DNA of 35,317 nucleotides from Pseudomonas palleroniana (GCF_003031675.1 NZ_PYWX01000028.1:1-35317), one strand, 5' to 3'. Shown: positions 18,969 to 28,649, counted from the first letter of the stretch. Notes: generated from the letters alone by a model not told the origin. A program made the numbers and translations.

Positions 18969-21900
18969 ATGAGTACTCCTCCCGAGAGCCATTACGAACG
19001 CCTGAAAAATGCTATGCCCCAGTGGCTGGGCCAGGCGAGCGCGGCCAAACATCAGGCTCTGCGCCAAGCCAAGCCGCACCTGGGCAAACCCTTGCAGGCG
19101 GCCACAGCCCGACAACAAGCCTTGTTCAAACAAGCCACTGCCCACCATTGGCGCGCACAGAACACCGTCGATGACGCGCTGAAAAACCTGCAAGACCTCA
19201 AGACTTACGCCAGGCCCCTGCTGCAAAACCTGCTGCGTCAACGCTTCGCGCTGAACCTGGACGTCGATGAGGTGTTCATCCGCCTCTATATCCCGCTGAC
19301 CATTCCCTGGTTTGCGATCCGCTCTGGAGCGGCGCGCACCTGGACGGTGTCACTGCTCGATGCAGCGCTGCATAACTTCGATTACAAGGAAGCAGATGCA
19401 GGTTTCTACGAGCCCGATTCGACATTTATCAGCCGCCCCTCGGCCACCGGCCAATTCACCACCCTGCCCCATATCCGCAACGTCATGTCGATCAACGCGT
19501 TTGTACGCCTGTGCCGCGAGTTGAACCTCGGTGCCACGTACGCGCACCACCTGCGCAACGCGCTGGGGTTGAACACTCCGAGCGCCGGCAACAGCCTGGC
19601 GCTGAAAGTCGATACCAGCCAGCGCGCGGCCTTGCGCGCCGCACTGCAACTGGCGGACATCCGCGGCGACATCAAGCCGGACTTCGCCCAGGTGATCAGC
19701 GCCATGCTCGAAGGCGCCCCGCGCCTGAGCCTTGGGCAACTGCCGGTGCTCTGTCATACGTTCACCCTGTTGCAGACGCCACTGTGCGGCATCCTGCTGT
19801 TCGCTCCGGACCTGGAGCAGGCGCGCAGCTCACAACGGATCGTCGCCTACGTGCCGGACGATCCGCAGCACCCACTCAAGGAATACACCTCGCCCCTGGA
19901 GTTCAAACGCGAGCTGACCCGCCAACTGCGTAACGAGGACTACCAACTGTTCTTCAGCCGCTTTGTGCCCCATGAGCGTCTCGGTGTTTTTTTCTCCGGC
20001 CTGAGCCAGCGCCTGTCGAGCATCAACTGGCACCCACCGGAACCCGGCGGCAAGCATGGCATGTGGCGCAAAGAACCCACCCTCGACCCCAAACTGCAAT
20101 TTGTCGCAACGCCCATTCCCGACGAGCCTTGGCGTTATCTGTATCGGCAGAAACTCAACAAGATCCTCAATGACGCACGCTCCCAGGCCGTCTCCACCGC
20201 CAACGCCGACAGCCAGGCACGCTGGGCCTTGTGGGACTCCTTCGTGGATATCGCCTCAACAATTCTCAACGTCGCACTGCTGGTGGTCACGCCGTTCATT
20301 CCCGGGCTGGGCGAATTGATGATGGGGTACATGGCCTATCAACTGCTCACGGACGTCTTCGAAGGCGTGATCGACTGGGCCGAAGGGCTGACGGACGAAG
20401 CGCTCACCCACCTGGTCAACGTGGTGCAATCCATTGCGCAATTGGGCGTATTTGCAGCAGGTAGCAGCCTCGCCGGCATCGCGATGGACAAACTGTTATC
20501 GGCCGAACAACGGGCCTTCATCGAGCGCTTCAAACCCGTGAGCCTGGCTGATCGCAGCCAGCGCTACTGGCAACCAGACCTCGGCCCGTACCAGCAACAC
20601 CTCGACATCGCCCCGACGCTGAGCACCGATGAAAAAGGCCTGTACCGTGTGCGCGGTGAGTCAGTGCTGCCCCTGGAGGGCCGGCACTACAAGGTCGAGC
20701 CCGCCGACGACGGCCATTACGCAATCAAACACCCGACCCGCGCCGACGCCTATCGCCCCAGGCTGCGGCACAACGGGTCCGGGGCATGGCACACCGAACT
20801 CGAACAGCCCCTGACATGGGATCGCAAGACTCTGTTGCGACGCCTCGGCCCCATCGCGCAAGGCTTGAGCGAAACCGACTGCGAGCAAGCCTTGCGCATC
20901 AGTGGTGTCAGCGAAGACACCCTGCGCAAGATGCATCACAACAGCGAGCCCATCCCGCCGATGCTTGAGGACACCCTGGTGCGGCTGCGCATCGACCGTG
21001 AGATCCAACAGTTGATCCAGCGCCTGCGCAGCGATGACCCGGCGCAGTACAACGCCATCGACCCTCAAGAGCAACTGCACTTGATGACCAGCTTCGGTTA
21101 CTGGCCCAAGGACAAGACCCTGCAACTGCTGAACGCCCGCAACGAAGTGGTCTGGCAGATGGGTGAAAGCGATCAGCCGCTGGTGCAGATTCACGAAGCG
21201 CAACTGCAAAAGGGTGACTGGCTCAAAACCGTATTGCAGGCCCTGAGCCCCGAGGAGCTCAGCCGCCAGTTCGGCGAACCCACCGGCGACCCACAATTGA
21301 GCCTGGAGGCCCGCACCCGACACCTGCGCAAAGCCCTCGCCGATATCGCCGAGCGCAAACGTGCATCGCTGTTCGAATCACGTTATGGCCCCTCGCAGAC
21401 CGTCGGCGACCCAGCGGCCCAGCGCATCCTGGACACCTCGCCCGACCTGCCCGCCAGCGTCGCCCACCACCTGCTGCGCCAGGCCAGCGGCGCGGAACTT
21501 GCCCAACTGGACGCCCGTCGTGTCCCGCCACGCCTGGCCGACCTGGCTCGTGCGGCGCTGGACGAGGTACGCGTGACCCGCGCCTACGAAGGCCAGCAAC
21601 TGGACAGCGTGCCGACCATCGACAGCGACCGCCTGGCCCTCAACGCTCTGCGGCTGCTGCCCGGTTGGTCGGACCAGGTGCGCCTGGTGGTGCGCCATGA
21701 TTCACCCCGCGGTTCGATCTGGAACGAGGTAGGCGTCGAGGACGCGCCGTTGCGCCGCACATTGGTACGCCGGGATAACGGCCGTTATGTCGCCTATGAC
21801 GACGACACAGCGCTGTGCGCTGAAACCGACCTGTACAGCGCCATCCTGCACGCCTTGCCCGATCGCCAGCGCGAGGCGCTGGGCATTCAGATTGACCAGG

Positions 21901-24842
21901 GCGCCGAATTGCAGCAGCGTTTGCGTCGACATCCACTGGCACGCAATGAAGTACGCCGGGTGCTGGCCAGCGGCGCCCCCAAGGAGCCATCGACCGACAC
22001 CCTCAAGCACCTTGGCAGTGACGATGGTTATCGCGCACATACCCCAAGCCCGAACGCCCCGCTGCTGTACCCGCGCGCCCGGGCACTGTATCCAGCGTTG
22101 AGCGACGAGCAGATCGGCGCCCTGCTCGAACACCTGCAAAGGCAGCCCGGCGGTGCATCAGTGCGGCTCACGGCGCTCACCGAGGAATATCAGCAATTGG
22201 AAACCGAGCTGCACAACTGGCAGCAAACGGTGCCCACCGAACATCCGCAAACCGGTGCCGCGCTTACGCCGCGCGAGCAAGCCTACGAACGCCAGAATCG
22301 CCAGCGCATCGCGCAATTACTCAAGCGTTGCTGGCGCCGAGGCACCGAGCTCGACGATTACTTCGAAGACCCGAGCCGGGACGGCTATATGTTGCGCCTG
22401 GATTTTCCGATCATCGGCGAGCTGCCCACACTGAGTGCCAACTTCGAACATGTGTCGTTGCTGTCCATCAACGGCAACGAAGGCACCCAAGGCGTGACCG
22501 CCTTTATCAACCAGTTTCCACGGCTGCGGCACCTGGAAGTCAAAGACATCCCCATGGACGATCTGCCGCCTCAACTCAGCAGCCTGCCTCACCTCAACAC
22601 CCTGGGGCTGTCCAACTGCAACATCACCCTCACGCCTGCCAGCCATGCCCGCCTGGCGAGCATGAGTCACTTGCAGACGCTATCACTCAACGGCAATCCC
22701 CTGGGCCTGACGCCCAGCGTTGAGGCGATGCCGGAATTGGTGGCCCTGGACCTTGCCGACACCGGTATCGATCGCCTGCCGCCCGGCTTGCTGACCCGCC
22801 CGGAGCTGCAGGCCGCGCTGTTGAACGGCAACCAGATCCGCGACGTACCCGCCGCGCTGTTCGAACTGCCCCCTGAGGTCAGCGTGCACTACGATCTTTC
22901 CGACAACCCGCTGTCACGGGCGAACCTGGAGCAGGTCAAGGAGTACTACCAACGCCACGGCACGTTCTGGGAGGTAGATGCTATGCCCGTCGACCTGCAA
23001 GATACACAACGGCTTTACCCGTCGATGGACAAGGACGAAGCCACACGTTTCATCTATTCACTCCCCGGCGATATTGAAGCGGGCAAACGCGAGCTGGCGC
23101 GCCTGGCTGGAGAACTGGAAACCTTGCAGCAGGAGCTGGGCGCCTGGTCACAGGCCCCCGACCTGACCTCCCTGGAACTGGCGCGCAGAATGGCGCTGCA
23201 TGTGCAGCTGGAAAAAGCCTGGCGCCGCGAACCCGCCCAGGAAACCCGCCACGTTCGCACCCTCAAGATCAGCCAGACCTTGGCCGGTGAATTGCCGCGC
23301 CTGAGTGCACGGTTCAAGCACATAGGCTCGTTGATCATGCACGGCAACGGTGGCCCGATGGACGTCGGCGAGTTTCTCGAAAGCTTTCCGGCCCTGGATA
23401 TCCTCGACATCGAACACGCGACGTTGGAGGACATCCCGCCGCGTATCTTCGAGCTGCAAAAACTGACTTTCCTGGGCCTGCCGGACTGCTCGCTCAAGCT
23501 CAGCGACACCAGCCGTGCGGCCCTGCAAAACATGAACCGCCTGGAATATCTGGACCTCAGCCAAAACCCCAACCTTGGGCAACTGCCGGAGTTCAAGGCG
23601 ATGCCGGCACTGTCCAGCGTGCTGCTGAAAAACGTCGGCCTCACCCAAGTGCCCTCCGAACTGCTCGTCGACGTGCCCCGCAGCGCGGTCAACCTCAGCG
23701 ACAACCAGATCACCGAGATGCCGGCGGCCGCTTTCACCCTGCGCGCCGAAGCCGCCAGCGCGTTCGACCTGTCCGGCAACCCGTTATCCAAAGTGACCCT
23801 GGAGCAGATCAAGCGCTACTGCCAGCGCACCCAGGAAGCCTTCAACGCCACAGCTCCCGAAGCCGAGCGTGTGCGCCTGCAACGGCTATACCCAACGCTG
23901 GTCGAAAGCGAAGCCGATCGTTTTATCTTCCGCCTGCCCGGCGATATGGACGCGATCACCCCGACCCTGGCGCGCCTTGAAGCCGAGTATGCCCAGCTCA
24001 ATACCGACCTCGATCAATGGGTGCTGGATGTGCCACAGCGCCATCCTGTCGACAACAGCCCGCTCGATGACGCCGCCCGCGCCCACCAACAATTGCTGCG
24101 CGACAATTTCAAAATGCTGGTAGAGCAAGCCTGGCGTCGCGAGAGTGCGGAGGATGAAGAGAGCCTGGTGGATGAGTTCACCCATTCATTACTGCTCGAC
24201 ACCCCGGTGATGGGTGAGCTGCCGTCACTGAGTGCGCGGTTCGAGCATGTGTCGTGGTTTGAATTGACGGGCAACGGCACTACCACCCAGGTTGACGGTA
24301 CGCTGCGCTGTTTTCCGGCGCTGCAAACCCTGGCACTGAGCCAATGCCCGGTGGGCAGCCTGCCCGAACCGATCTTCAGCATGCCCAAGCTGGCCAGCCT
24401 GGAATTGACCCAATGCGGCATCCGCCTGACGCCGTTGTCAGCCCGCTCCTTCAACGACCTGGCGGCGCTGGAGTTCGTCGACATGAGCGATAACCCGCTG
24501 GGGGAAACCCCAGACGTCAGCAGCTTGCACAACCTGAGCTCGCTGCACCTGCGCAATGCCGGGCTCAAAGCGATGCCGGAGGGGGTTTTCCAGCTCAAGG
24601 CGTTGCACACGCTGGACTTGAGCGGCAACCAGATCGAAGACATCGGCGCGGGTTTGCTGGAGACCGATACGGTGTTTCATGAAGACAGCGACCTGAGTAA
24701 CAACCCGCTGTCGGCACAGAGCCTGGCGTACCTGCGCGAGTATTACCAACGTACCGGCATTGACTTCAATGTGCCCCAGGCCACGCTGGATGAAACCGGC
24801 GCACCACTATCGCCCGCGCAGCCCCGGCCACAGGAGGAATAA
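18969..24842 (+). CDS. Giant toxin-like protein with three coiled-coil/LRR modules
   Basis: This 1957-residue protein resembles the very large Pseudomonas proteins whose N-terminal part is annotated as dermonecrotic-toxin-like (DUF6543) and which often end in leucine-rich repeats and a NEL-type ubiquitin ligase. Here residues 1-400 are the DUF6543-like part (LQNLLRQRF, VDEVFIRLYIPL, YVPDDPQHPLKEY). Two hydrophobic segments follow (about 431-461 with ILNVALLVVTPFIPGLGELM, and 488-510), possible membrane-inserting helices. A long mixed region (about 520-1037) contains VAHHLLRQASGAELAQLDAR and LLPGWSDQVRLVVRHD. Three tandem modules complete it. It ends 26 residues after the last LRR, so no NEL domain is present. 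No signal peptide is seen. The ATG was preferred to an in-frame GTG at 18936 because AAGAGA lies upstream of it; neither site is strong. GC content matches the neighbours. It converges with argR (33-base gap) and diverges from aruC. Function unknown; effector or toxin is inference. Confidence 0.85.
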   Translation: MSTPPESHYERLKNAMPQWLGQASAAKHQALRQAKPHLGKPLQAATARQQALFKQATAHHWRAQNTVDDALKNLQDLKTYARPLLQNLLRQRFALNLDVDEVFIRLYIPLTIPWFAIRSGAARTWTVSLLDAALHNFDYKEADAGFYEPDSTFISRPSATGQFTTLPHIRNVMSINAFVRLCRELNLGATYAHHLRNALGLNTPSAGNSLALKVDTSQRAALRAALQLADIRGDIKPDFAQVISAMLEGAPRLSLGQLPVLCHTFTLLQTPLCGILLFAPDLEQARSSQRIVAYVPDDPQHPLKEYTSPLEFKRELTRQLRNEDYQLFFSRFVPHERLGVFFSGLSQRLSSINWHPPEPGGKHGMWRKEPTLDPKLQFVATPIPDEPWRYLYRQKLNKILNDARSQAVSTANADSQARWALWDSFVDIASTILNVALLVVTPFIPGLGELMMGYMAYQLLTDVFEGVIDWAEGLTDEALTHLVNVVQSIAQLGVFAAGSSLAGIAMDKLLSAEQRAFIERFKPVSLADRSQRYWQPDLGPYQQHLDIAPTLSTDEKGLYRVRGESVLPLEGRHYKVEPADDGHYAIKHPTRADAYRPRLRHNGSGAWHTELEQPLTWDRKTLLRRLGPIAQGLSETDCEQALRISGVSEDTLRKMHHNSEPIPPMLEDTLVRLRIDREIQQLIQRLRSDDPAQYNAIDPQEQLHLMTSFGYWPKDKTLQLLNARNEVVWQMGESDQPLVQIHEAQLQKGDWLKTVLQALSPEELSRQFGEPTGDPQLSLEARTRHLRKALADIAERKRASLFESRYGPSQTVGDPAAQRILDTSPDLPASVAHHLLRQASGAELAQLDARRVPPRLADLARAALDEVRVTRAYEGQQLDSVPTIDSDRLALNALRLLPGWSDQVRLVVRHDSPRGSIWNEVGVEDAPLRRTLVRRDNGRYVAYDDDTALCAETDLYSAILHALPDRQREALGIQIDQGAELQQRLRRHPLARNEVRRVLASGAPKEPSTDTLKHLGSDDGYRAHTPSPNAPLLYPRARALYPALSDEQIGALLEHLQRQPGGASVRLTALTEEYQQLETELHNWQQTVPTEHPQTGAALTPREQAYERQNRQRIAQLLKRCWRRGTELDDYFEDPSRDGYMLRLDFPIIGELPTLSANFEHVSLLSINGNEGTQGVTAFINQFPRLRHLEVKDIPMDDLPPQLSSLPHLNTLGLSNCNITLTPASHARLASMSHLQTLSLNGNPLGLTPSVEAMPELVALDLADTGIDRLPPGLLTRPELQAALLNGNQIRDVPAALFELPPEVSVHYDLSDNPLSRANLEQVKEYYQRHGTFWEVDAMPVDLQDTQRLYPSMDKDEATRFIYSLPGDIEAGKRELARLAGELETLQQELGAWSQAPDLTSLELARRMALHVQLEKAWRREPAQETRHVRTLKISQTLAGELPRLSARFKHIGSLIMHGNGGPMDVGEFLESFPALDILDIEHATLEDIPPRIFELQKLTFLGLPDCSLKLSDTSRAALQNMNRLEYLDLSQNPNLGQLPEFKAMPALSSVLLKNVGLTQVPSELLVDVPRSAVNLSDNQITEMPAAAFTLRAEAASAFDLSGNPLSKVTLEQIKRYCQRTQEAFNATAPEAERVRLQRLYPTLVESEADRFIFRLPGDMDAITPTLARLEAEYAQLNTDLDQWVLDVPQRHPVDNSPLDDAARAHQQLLRDNFKMLVEQAWRRESAEDEESLVDEFTHSLLLDTPVMGELPSLSARFEHVSWFELTGNGTTTQVDGTLRCFPALQTLALSQCPVGSLPEPIFSMPKLASLELTQCGIRLTPLSARSFNDLAALEFVDMSDNPLGETPDVSSLHNLSSLHLRNAGLKAMPEGVFQLKALHTLDLSGNQIEDIGAGLLETDTVFHEDSDLSNNPLSAQSLAYLREYYQRTGIDFNVPQATLDETGAPLSPAQPRPQEE
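22080..24839 (+). repeat. Three tandem about 300-residue modules in the giant protein
   Basis: The C-terminal 920 residues consist of three diverged copies, beginning at residues 1038 (nt 22080), 1348 (nt 23010) and 1639 (nt 23883). Each starts R(A)LYP followed in copies 2 and 3 by EAxRFIxxLPGD. Next come a predicted coiled coil of the type LARLExEYxQL, a WRR motif (CWRRGTE, AWRREPA, AWRRESA) and GELPxLSAxFxHV. Five to six LRRs of the LPx type follow, and the copy closes with LSxNPLS and YxQRxG. Copies 2 and 1 have lost parts of the coiled-coil segment. This looks like internal duplication of a complete coiled-coil/LRR unit. Confidence 0.85.
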
Positions 24843-24875
24843 CCGCCCCTTCGGGCTAGCCAGGGTGAGCCGTGC

Positions 24876-25856
24876 TCAACCGCGTTCGGACGGTACCGAG
24901 GACAATTCGAACGGGCTGCTGCTGCGACGCTGGTTGCGGTCTTCACGCGGGGTCGCGCCGAAGAAGTTGCGGTAGGCGCTGGAGAAATGCGGCCCTGAGG
25001 AGAAACCGCACGACAGGCCGATCTGGATGATCGACTTGCTGGTTTGCATGAGCATCTGGCGGGCCTTGTTCAGGCGCAGTTCCAGGTAGTACTGACTGGG
25101 GACACGATTGAGGTACTGCTTGAAGATGCGTTCGAGTTGTCGTCGCGACACGCAGACGTGCTGGGCAATTTCGTCAGTGGTCAGCGGCTCTTCGATATTG
25201 GCTTCCATCAACAGAACCGCCTGGGTCAGCTTGGGATGGCTGGAGCCCAGGCGGTTTTGCAGTGGAATACGCTGGCGCTCGCCGCCTTCGCGGATGCGCT
25301 CCACCACCAGTTCCTCGGACACCGCGCCGGCCAGTTCGGCGCCGTGGTCACGGGCCAGCACTGCCAGCAACAGGTCGAGCACCGACATGCCGCCACAGGC
25401 GGTCAGGCGGTCGCGGTCCCAGTCGAACAGATGGCTGGTGGCGATGACCTTGGGGAAGCGCTCGGCGAAATCATCCTGCCAGCGCCAATGCACGGCAGCG
25501 CGGTAACCGTCGAGCAGGCCGAGCTGGGCCAACGGGTAGACACCTGCCGACAAACCGCCGATCACGCAGCCTGCCCGCACAAGCTGCTTGAGCGCCGTGC
25601 TCAGTTGAGAGGCGATCACCGTCGGCGGCTCGTCCGCCAGCAGGAACAGCTTCTGGAAACCTTCGAGCTTGCCCGCCCAAGCCTCGCCCGGCAATTGCCA
25701 GGCGCCGTCGGCGGCCGGTTCCGCATGCAGGAACGACAGCTCGTAGACCACGTCCGGATGCACCCGTTGGGCAATACGCAAGGCCTCCTCAGCCAGCGCC
25801 AGCGTCAGTGCTTTTGTGCTGGGCCAGATCAGGAAACCAATTCGATGGGCAGTCAT
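24876..25856 (-). CDS. argR: ArgR, AraC-family arginine-responsive regulator
   Basis: This 326-residue regulator has an N-terminal DJ-1/PfpI (glutamine amidotransferase-like) domain (about 5-190, RIGFLIWPSTKALTLALAEE and GGLSAGVYPLAQLGLLDGYRA) and a C-terminal AraC/XylS double helix-turn-helix (about 215-310, TTDEIAQHVCVSRRQLERIF and SIIQIGLSCGFSSGPHFSSAY). It matches Pseudomonas ArgR, which binds arginine, activates aru and aot and represses arginine biosynthesis; it is unrelated to the E. coli ArgR. It is the last gene of the aot operon, as in P. aeruginosa, but a REP pair fills the 188-base gap after aotP. The ribosome-binding site before its ATG is poor (AGCCTTCC). It ends 33 bases from the stop of the convergent giant gene. 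Confidence 0.95.
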   Translation of the reverse strand: MTAHRIGFLIWPSTKALTLALAEEALRIAQRVHPDVVYELSFLHAEPAADGAWQLPGEAWAGKLEGFQKLFLLADEPPTVIASQLSTALKQLVRAGCVIGGLSAGVYPLAQLGLLDGYRAAVHWRWQDDFAERFPKVIATSHLFDWDRDRLTACGGMSVLDLLLAVLARDHGAELAGAVSEELVVERIREGGERQRIPLQNRLGSSHPKLTQAVLLMEANIEEPLTTDEIAQHVCVSRRQLERIFKQYLNRVPSQYYLELRLNKARQMLMQTSKSIIQIGLSCGFSSGPHFSSAYRNFFGATPREDRNQRRSSSPFELSSVPSERG

Positions 25857-25948
25857 GGAAGGCTATCCGAAGCGAGTAACAATAATGAAGACAAGGGCCA
25901 ATGCTAGCCCGGAAACGAACACAAATCTCAAAAACTGATGAAGATCAA

Positions 25949-26037
25949 TGTGGGAGGGGGCTTGCTCCCGATGGCGGTGTGTCAGCCAACAGATTGGTAT
26001 CTGATTTACCGCTACCGGGAGCAAGCCCCCTCCCACA
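25949..26037. repeat. REP pair between aotP and argR
   Basis: Inverted copies of TGTGGGAGGGGGCTTGCTCC, right arm ending CCCCCTCCCACA, with about 30 bases between. The hairpin would separate the transporter part of the message from argR, so argR level may differ from that of the transporter genes. Confidence 0.9.
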
Positions 26038-26044
26038 GGGGTAG

Positions 26045-26809
26045 CTATTTCAGGCTGCCGGACAGGAACTGCTGCAAACGCTCCGACTGCGGGTTCACCA
26101 ACACCTCGCGCGGGTTGCCGCATTCTTCGACGATGCCTTTGTGCAGGAACACCAACTGGTTCGACACTTCACGGGCAAAGCCCATTTCGTGAGTGACCAC
26201 CACCATGGTGCGGCCTTCCAGGGCCAGGTCCTGCATCACCTTGAGCACTTCGCCGACCAGTTCCGGGTCAAGCGCCGACGTCGGCTCGTCAAACAGCATC
26301 ACCTCCGGCTCCATCGCCAGCGCACGGGCAATCGCCACGCGCTGCTGCTCGCCGCCGGACATGTGGCCGGGGAATGCATCCTTGCGATGGCCCACGCCCA
26401 CCTTGGCCAGGTAGTGTTCGGCCTTTTCACGCGCTTCTTTCTTCGACACACCCAGCACATGCACTGGCGCTTCCATCACGTTTTCAATGGCGGTCATGTG
26501 CGACCACAAGTTGAAATGCTGGAACACCATAGACAGGCGCGAACGCATGCGTTGCAGCTGCTTGGGGTCGGCGGCCTTCATGGCGCCGTCCTTGCCGGCG
26601 ACCAGCTTCAGCTCTTCGTTGTTGAGCAGGATCTTGCCGGCGTGGGGTTGCTCCAGCAGGTTGATGCAGCGCAAAAAGGTACTTTTGCCCGAACCACTGG
26701 AACCGATGATGCTGATCACATCACCGGCCGCCGCGGCCAGGGACACGCCTTTGAGCACTTCATGACTGCCATAGCGTTTATGCAGGTCTTGGACTTCAAG
26801 TTTGTACAT
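26045..26809 (-). CDS. aotP: AotP, arginine/ornithine ABC transporter ATPase
   Basis: This 254-residue polar amino acid ABC ATPase powers arginine/ornithine import with AotQ and AotM. Walker A is GSSGSGKST (36-44), the Q loop is VFQHFNLW, the signature is [15 protein letters not shown] (150-164), Walker B is [13 protein letters not shown] (170-182) and the switch His is His207 in VVTHEMGFA. The start was placed at [14 protein letters not shown], the conserved beginning; five more residues are open upstream from a GTG at 26824. It follows aotO by 27 bases and is separated from argR by a REP pair. Confidence 0.96.
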   Translation of the reverse strand: MYKLEVQDLHKRYGSHEVLKGVSLAAAAGDVISIIGSSGSGKSTFLRCINLLEQPHAGKILLNNEELKLVAGKDGAMKAADPKQLQRMRSRLSMVFQHFNLWSHMTAIENVMEAPVHVLGVSKKEAREKAEHYLAKVGVGHRKDAFPGHMSGGEQQRVAIARALAMEPEVMLFDEPTSALDPELVGEVLKVMQDLALEGRTMVVVTHEMGFAREVSNQLVFLHKGIVEECGNPREVLVNPQSERLQQFLSGSLK

Positions 26810-26836
26810 GCGGTCGGTTCTCACAAAAACAGGTGG

Positions 26837-27949
26837 TCAGTCGTTGAGCAAGCGCCCGTGACGCAGCGCTTCGCGCCCCGCCACCTTGGCCAGCCAGAAA
26901 CCCGCTTGGGCATAACGTAGCCGTTCAACGGCAAACAACACCCCGGACGTGCCCGCGCAAACAATACTCACGCGGTCGGTCAGGGGATCAATCACTTCAA
27001 AAATCGGTTCGCCGGTTTCCACCCAGTCGCCGGCTTGACGCAGGTAACTGATCACCCCGGCGTGGGGTGCGAACAACAACTCGGTGCCTTCGAAAGGCAC
27101 GCCTTCGCACGGTTCGTACTGTGGCGCGGGCCATTGCCCCTTGATCAGGCCCTGTTCAGCGAGAAACGCGAGGATGCCTTCGGCGTGGAAGATCGCTTCG
27201 TCACGGCCGGTATCAGCCTGGCCGCCCAGCTCCAGCGTCGTCGCCAGGCACGCCAGCGGGATTTGCGCCTCAGGGAACAAGCGGGACAGGCGCAGCCACG
27301 GCAGCGAACAGGCTTCATCAAACGAGCTGCCGCCGGAATCCTCGGCCAGCAGGCCGACTTTCACATTCAAGTGCGCCGACAACGAACGCCACTGCGGCCA
27401 GTGCTGGGGCAGCGCATACATGTGCAACGCCGCCTGCGCATCGCAGTGCAGGTCCAGGACCACATCGGCGGTGCAGGCATGGCTGAGCAAGACGCGCTGC
27501 ATGCCTTGCAGTTGACTGCTCGGCACCGGCAGGGCCTCGAGTGCATCGGTCATCGCCTGGCGAATCATGCGCACATTGGCGTGGGGGTCATCGCCCAGCT
27601 TGCCGGCGAGCAACGCGGCGACCGGCTCGCTCAACTCGACGAAATCGCGGTTGAAATTCTTGCCGCTGCCCACCTCGAAACGGCCTTGGTGAGCACCTTG
27701 CAACAGTTGCCCCAGGCCCATCGGGTTGGCCACCGGCACCAGCTCGATCACACCGTTGAGGGCGCCCTGGCGTTCCAGTTCGATGAGACGCTTTTTCAAC
27801 TCCCAAGCGGCGCGCATCCCCGGCAACTCGTCGGCGTGCAGGCTGGCCTGGATATACGCCTTGCGCTCGCCGCTGCCGAAACGGAAGACGCTCAGTTGGC
27901 GCTCGCAACCCAGGTGGCCCCAGGGCAACAGGTGATCGATACGTTCCAT
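26837..27949 (-). CDS. aotO: AotO, succinylglutamate desuccinylase/aspartoacylase-like protein
   Basis: This 370-residue protein belongs to the AstE/AspA zinc family. The metal ligands are recognisable: His and Glu in ASLHADELPG (near 38-41) and His in VLDLHCDAQ (near 168); the C-terminal half (APHAGVISYLRQAGDWVETGEPIFEVIDP) resembles a biotinyl/lipoyl-like beta domain, found in several relatives. It sits inside the transporter operon with one base between the aotM stop and its ATG. In P. aeruginosa aotO is not needed for uptake, as I recall, and its substrate is unknown. It is distinct from AstE at 10940-11944, sharing only the fold. Confidence 0.88.
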   Translation of the reverse strand: MERIDHLLPWGHLGCERQLSVFRFGSGERKAYIQASLHADELPGMRAAWELKKRLIELERQGALNGVIELVPVANPMGLGQLLQGAHQGRFEVGSGKNFNRDFVELSEPVAALLAGKLGDDPHANVRMIRQAMTDALEALPVPSSQLQGMQRVLLSHACTADVVLDLHCDAQAALHMYALPQHWPQWRSLSAHLNVKVGLLAEDSGGSSFDEACSLPWLRLSRLFPEAQIPLACLATTLELGGQADTGRDEAIFHAEGILAFLAEQGLIKGQWPAPQYEPCEGVPFEGTELLFAPHAGVISYLRQAGDWVETGEPIFEVIDPLTDRVSIVCAGTSGVLFAVERLRYAQAGFWLAKVAGREALRHGRLLND

Positions 27950-27950
27950 C

Positions 27951-28649
27951 TCAATGCTTCCTTGGAGCCAGGTAGCTCAGCCAGCGGCGCTCGGCCAACT
28001 TGAACAGGCGCACCAGGATGAAGGTCAGGCACAGGTAGAACGCGCCGGCCGTGATATAGGCTTCGAACGGCAGGTAGAACTGGGCGTTCACCGTGCGCGC
28101 GGCACCGGTGATATCGATCAGCGTGACGATGGATGCAAGGCTGGTGGTCTGCAGCATCATGATCACTTCGTTGCTGTACTGCGGCAGTGCACGACGCAGG
28201 GCCGACGGCAGCAGGATGCGGCGGTACAGTTTAGAACGCGACATGCCCATGGCCTTGGCCGCTTCGATCTCGCCATTGGGCGTGGCCTTGAGGCTGCCGG
28301 CGATGATTTCGGCGGTGTAGGCGCTGGTGTTGATCGCAAACGCCAGGCACGCGCAGAACGTGGCGCTGGACAGCAGCGGCCAGAGGAAGCTTTCGCGTAC
28401 GGCGTCGAACTGCGCCAGACCGTAGTAGATCAGGAACAGCTGCACCAGCATGGGCGTGCCGCGAATGACATAGGTGTAGAGCCACGCCGCGCCGTTGACG
28501 ACCGGCTGCTTGGACACCCGCATCAAGCCCAGCGGCAAAGCGGCGAGCAGGCCGAAAAACAGCGAGATGGCGAGCAATTTCAGGGTGGTGACCAAACCGC
28601 CGAGGTACAGCGGCATGGCCTCCCAGATGACGTTGTAGTCGAAGATCAT
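27951..28649 (-). CDS. aotM: AotM, arginine/ornithine ABC permease
   Basis: This 232-residue inner-membrane permease of the HisM/GlnP type has about five hydrophobic helices (LGGLVTTLKLLAISLFFGLLAALPL, MLVQLFLIYYGL and others) and the cytoplasmic coupling motif EIEAAKAMGMSRSKLYRRILLP that contacts AotP. It pairs with AotQ to form the channel. Its ATG overlaps the aotQ stop in ATGA, showing translational coupling; aotO begins one base after its stop. Confidence 0.95.
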   Translation of the reverse strand: MIFDYNVIWEAMPLYLGGLVTTLKLLAISLFFGLLAALPLGLMRVSKQPVVNGAAWLYTYVIRGTPMLVQLFLIYYGLAQFDAVRESFLWPLLSSATFCACLAFAINTSAYTAEIIAGSLKATPNGEIEAAKAMGMSRSKLYRRILLPSALRRALPQYSNEVIMMLQTTSLASIVTLIDITGAARTVNAQFYLPFEAYITAGAFYLCLTFILVRLFKLAERRWLSYLAPRKH

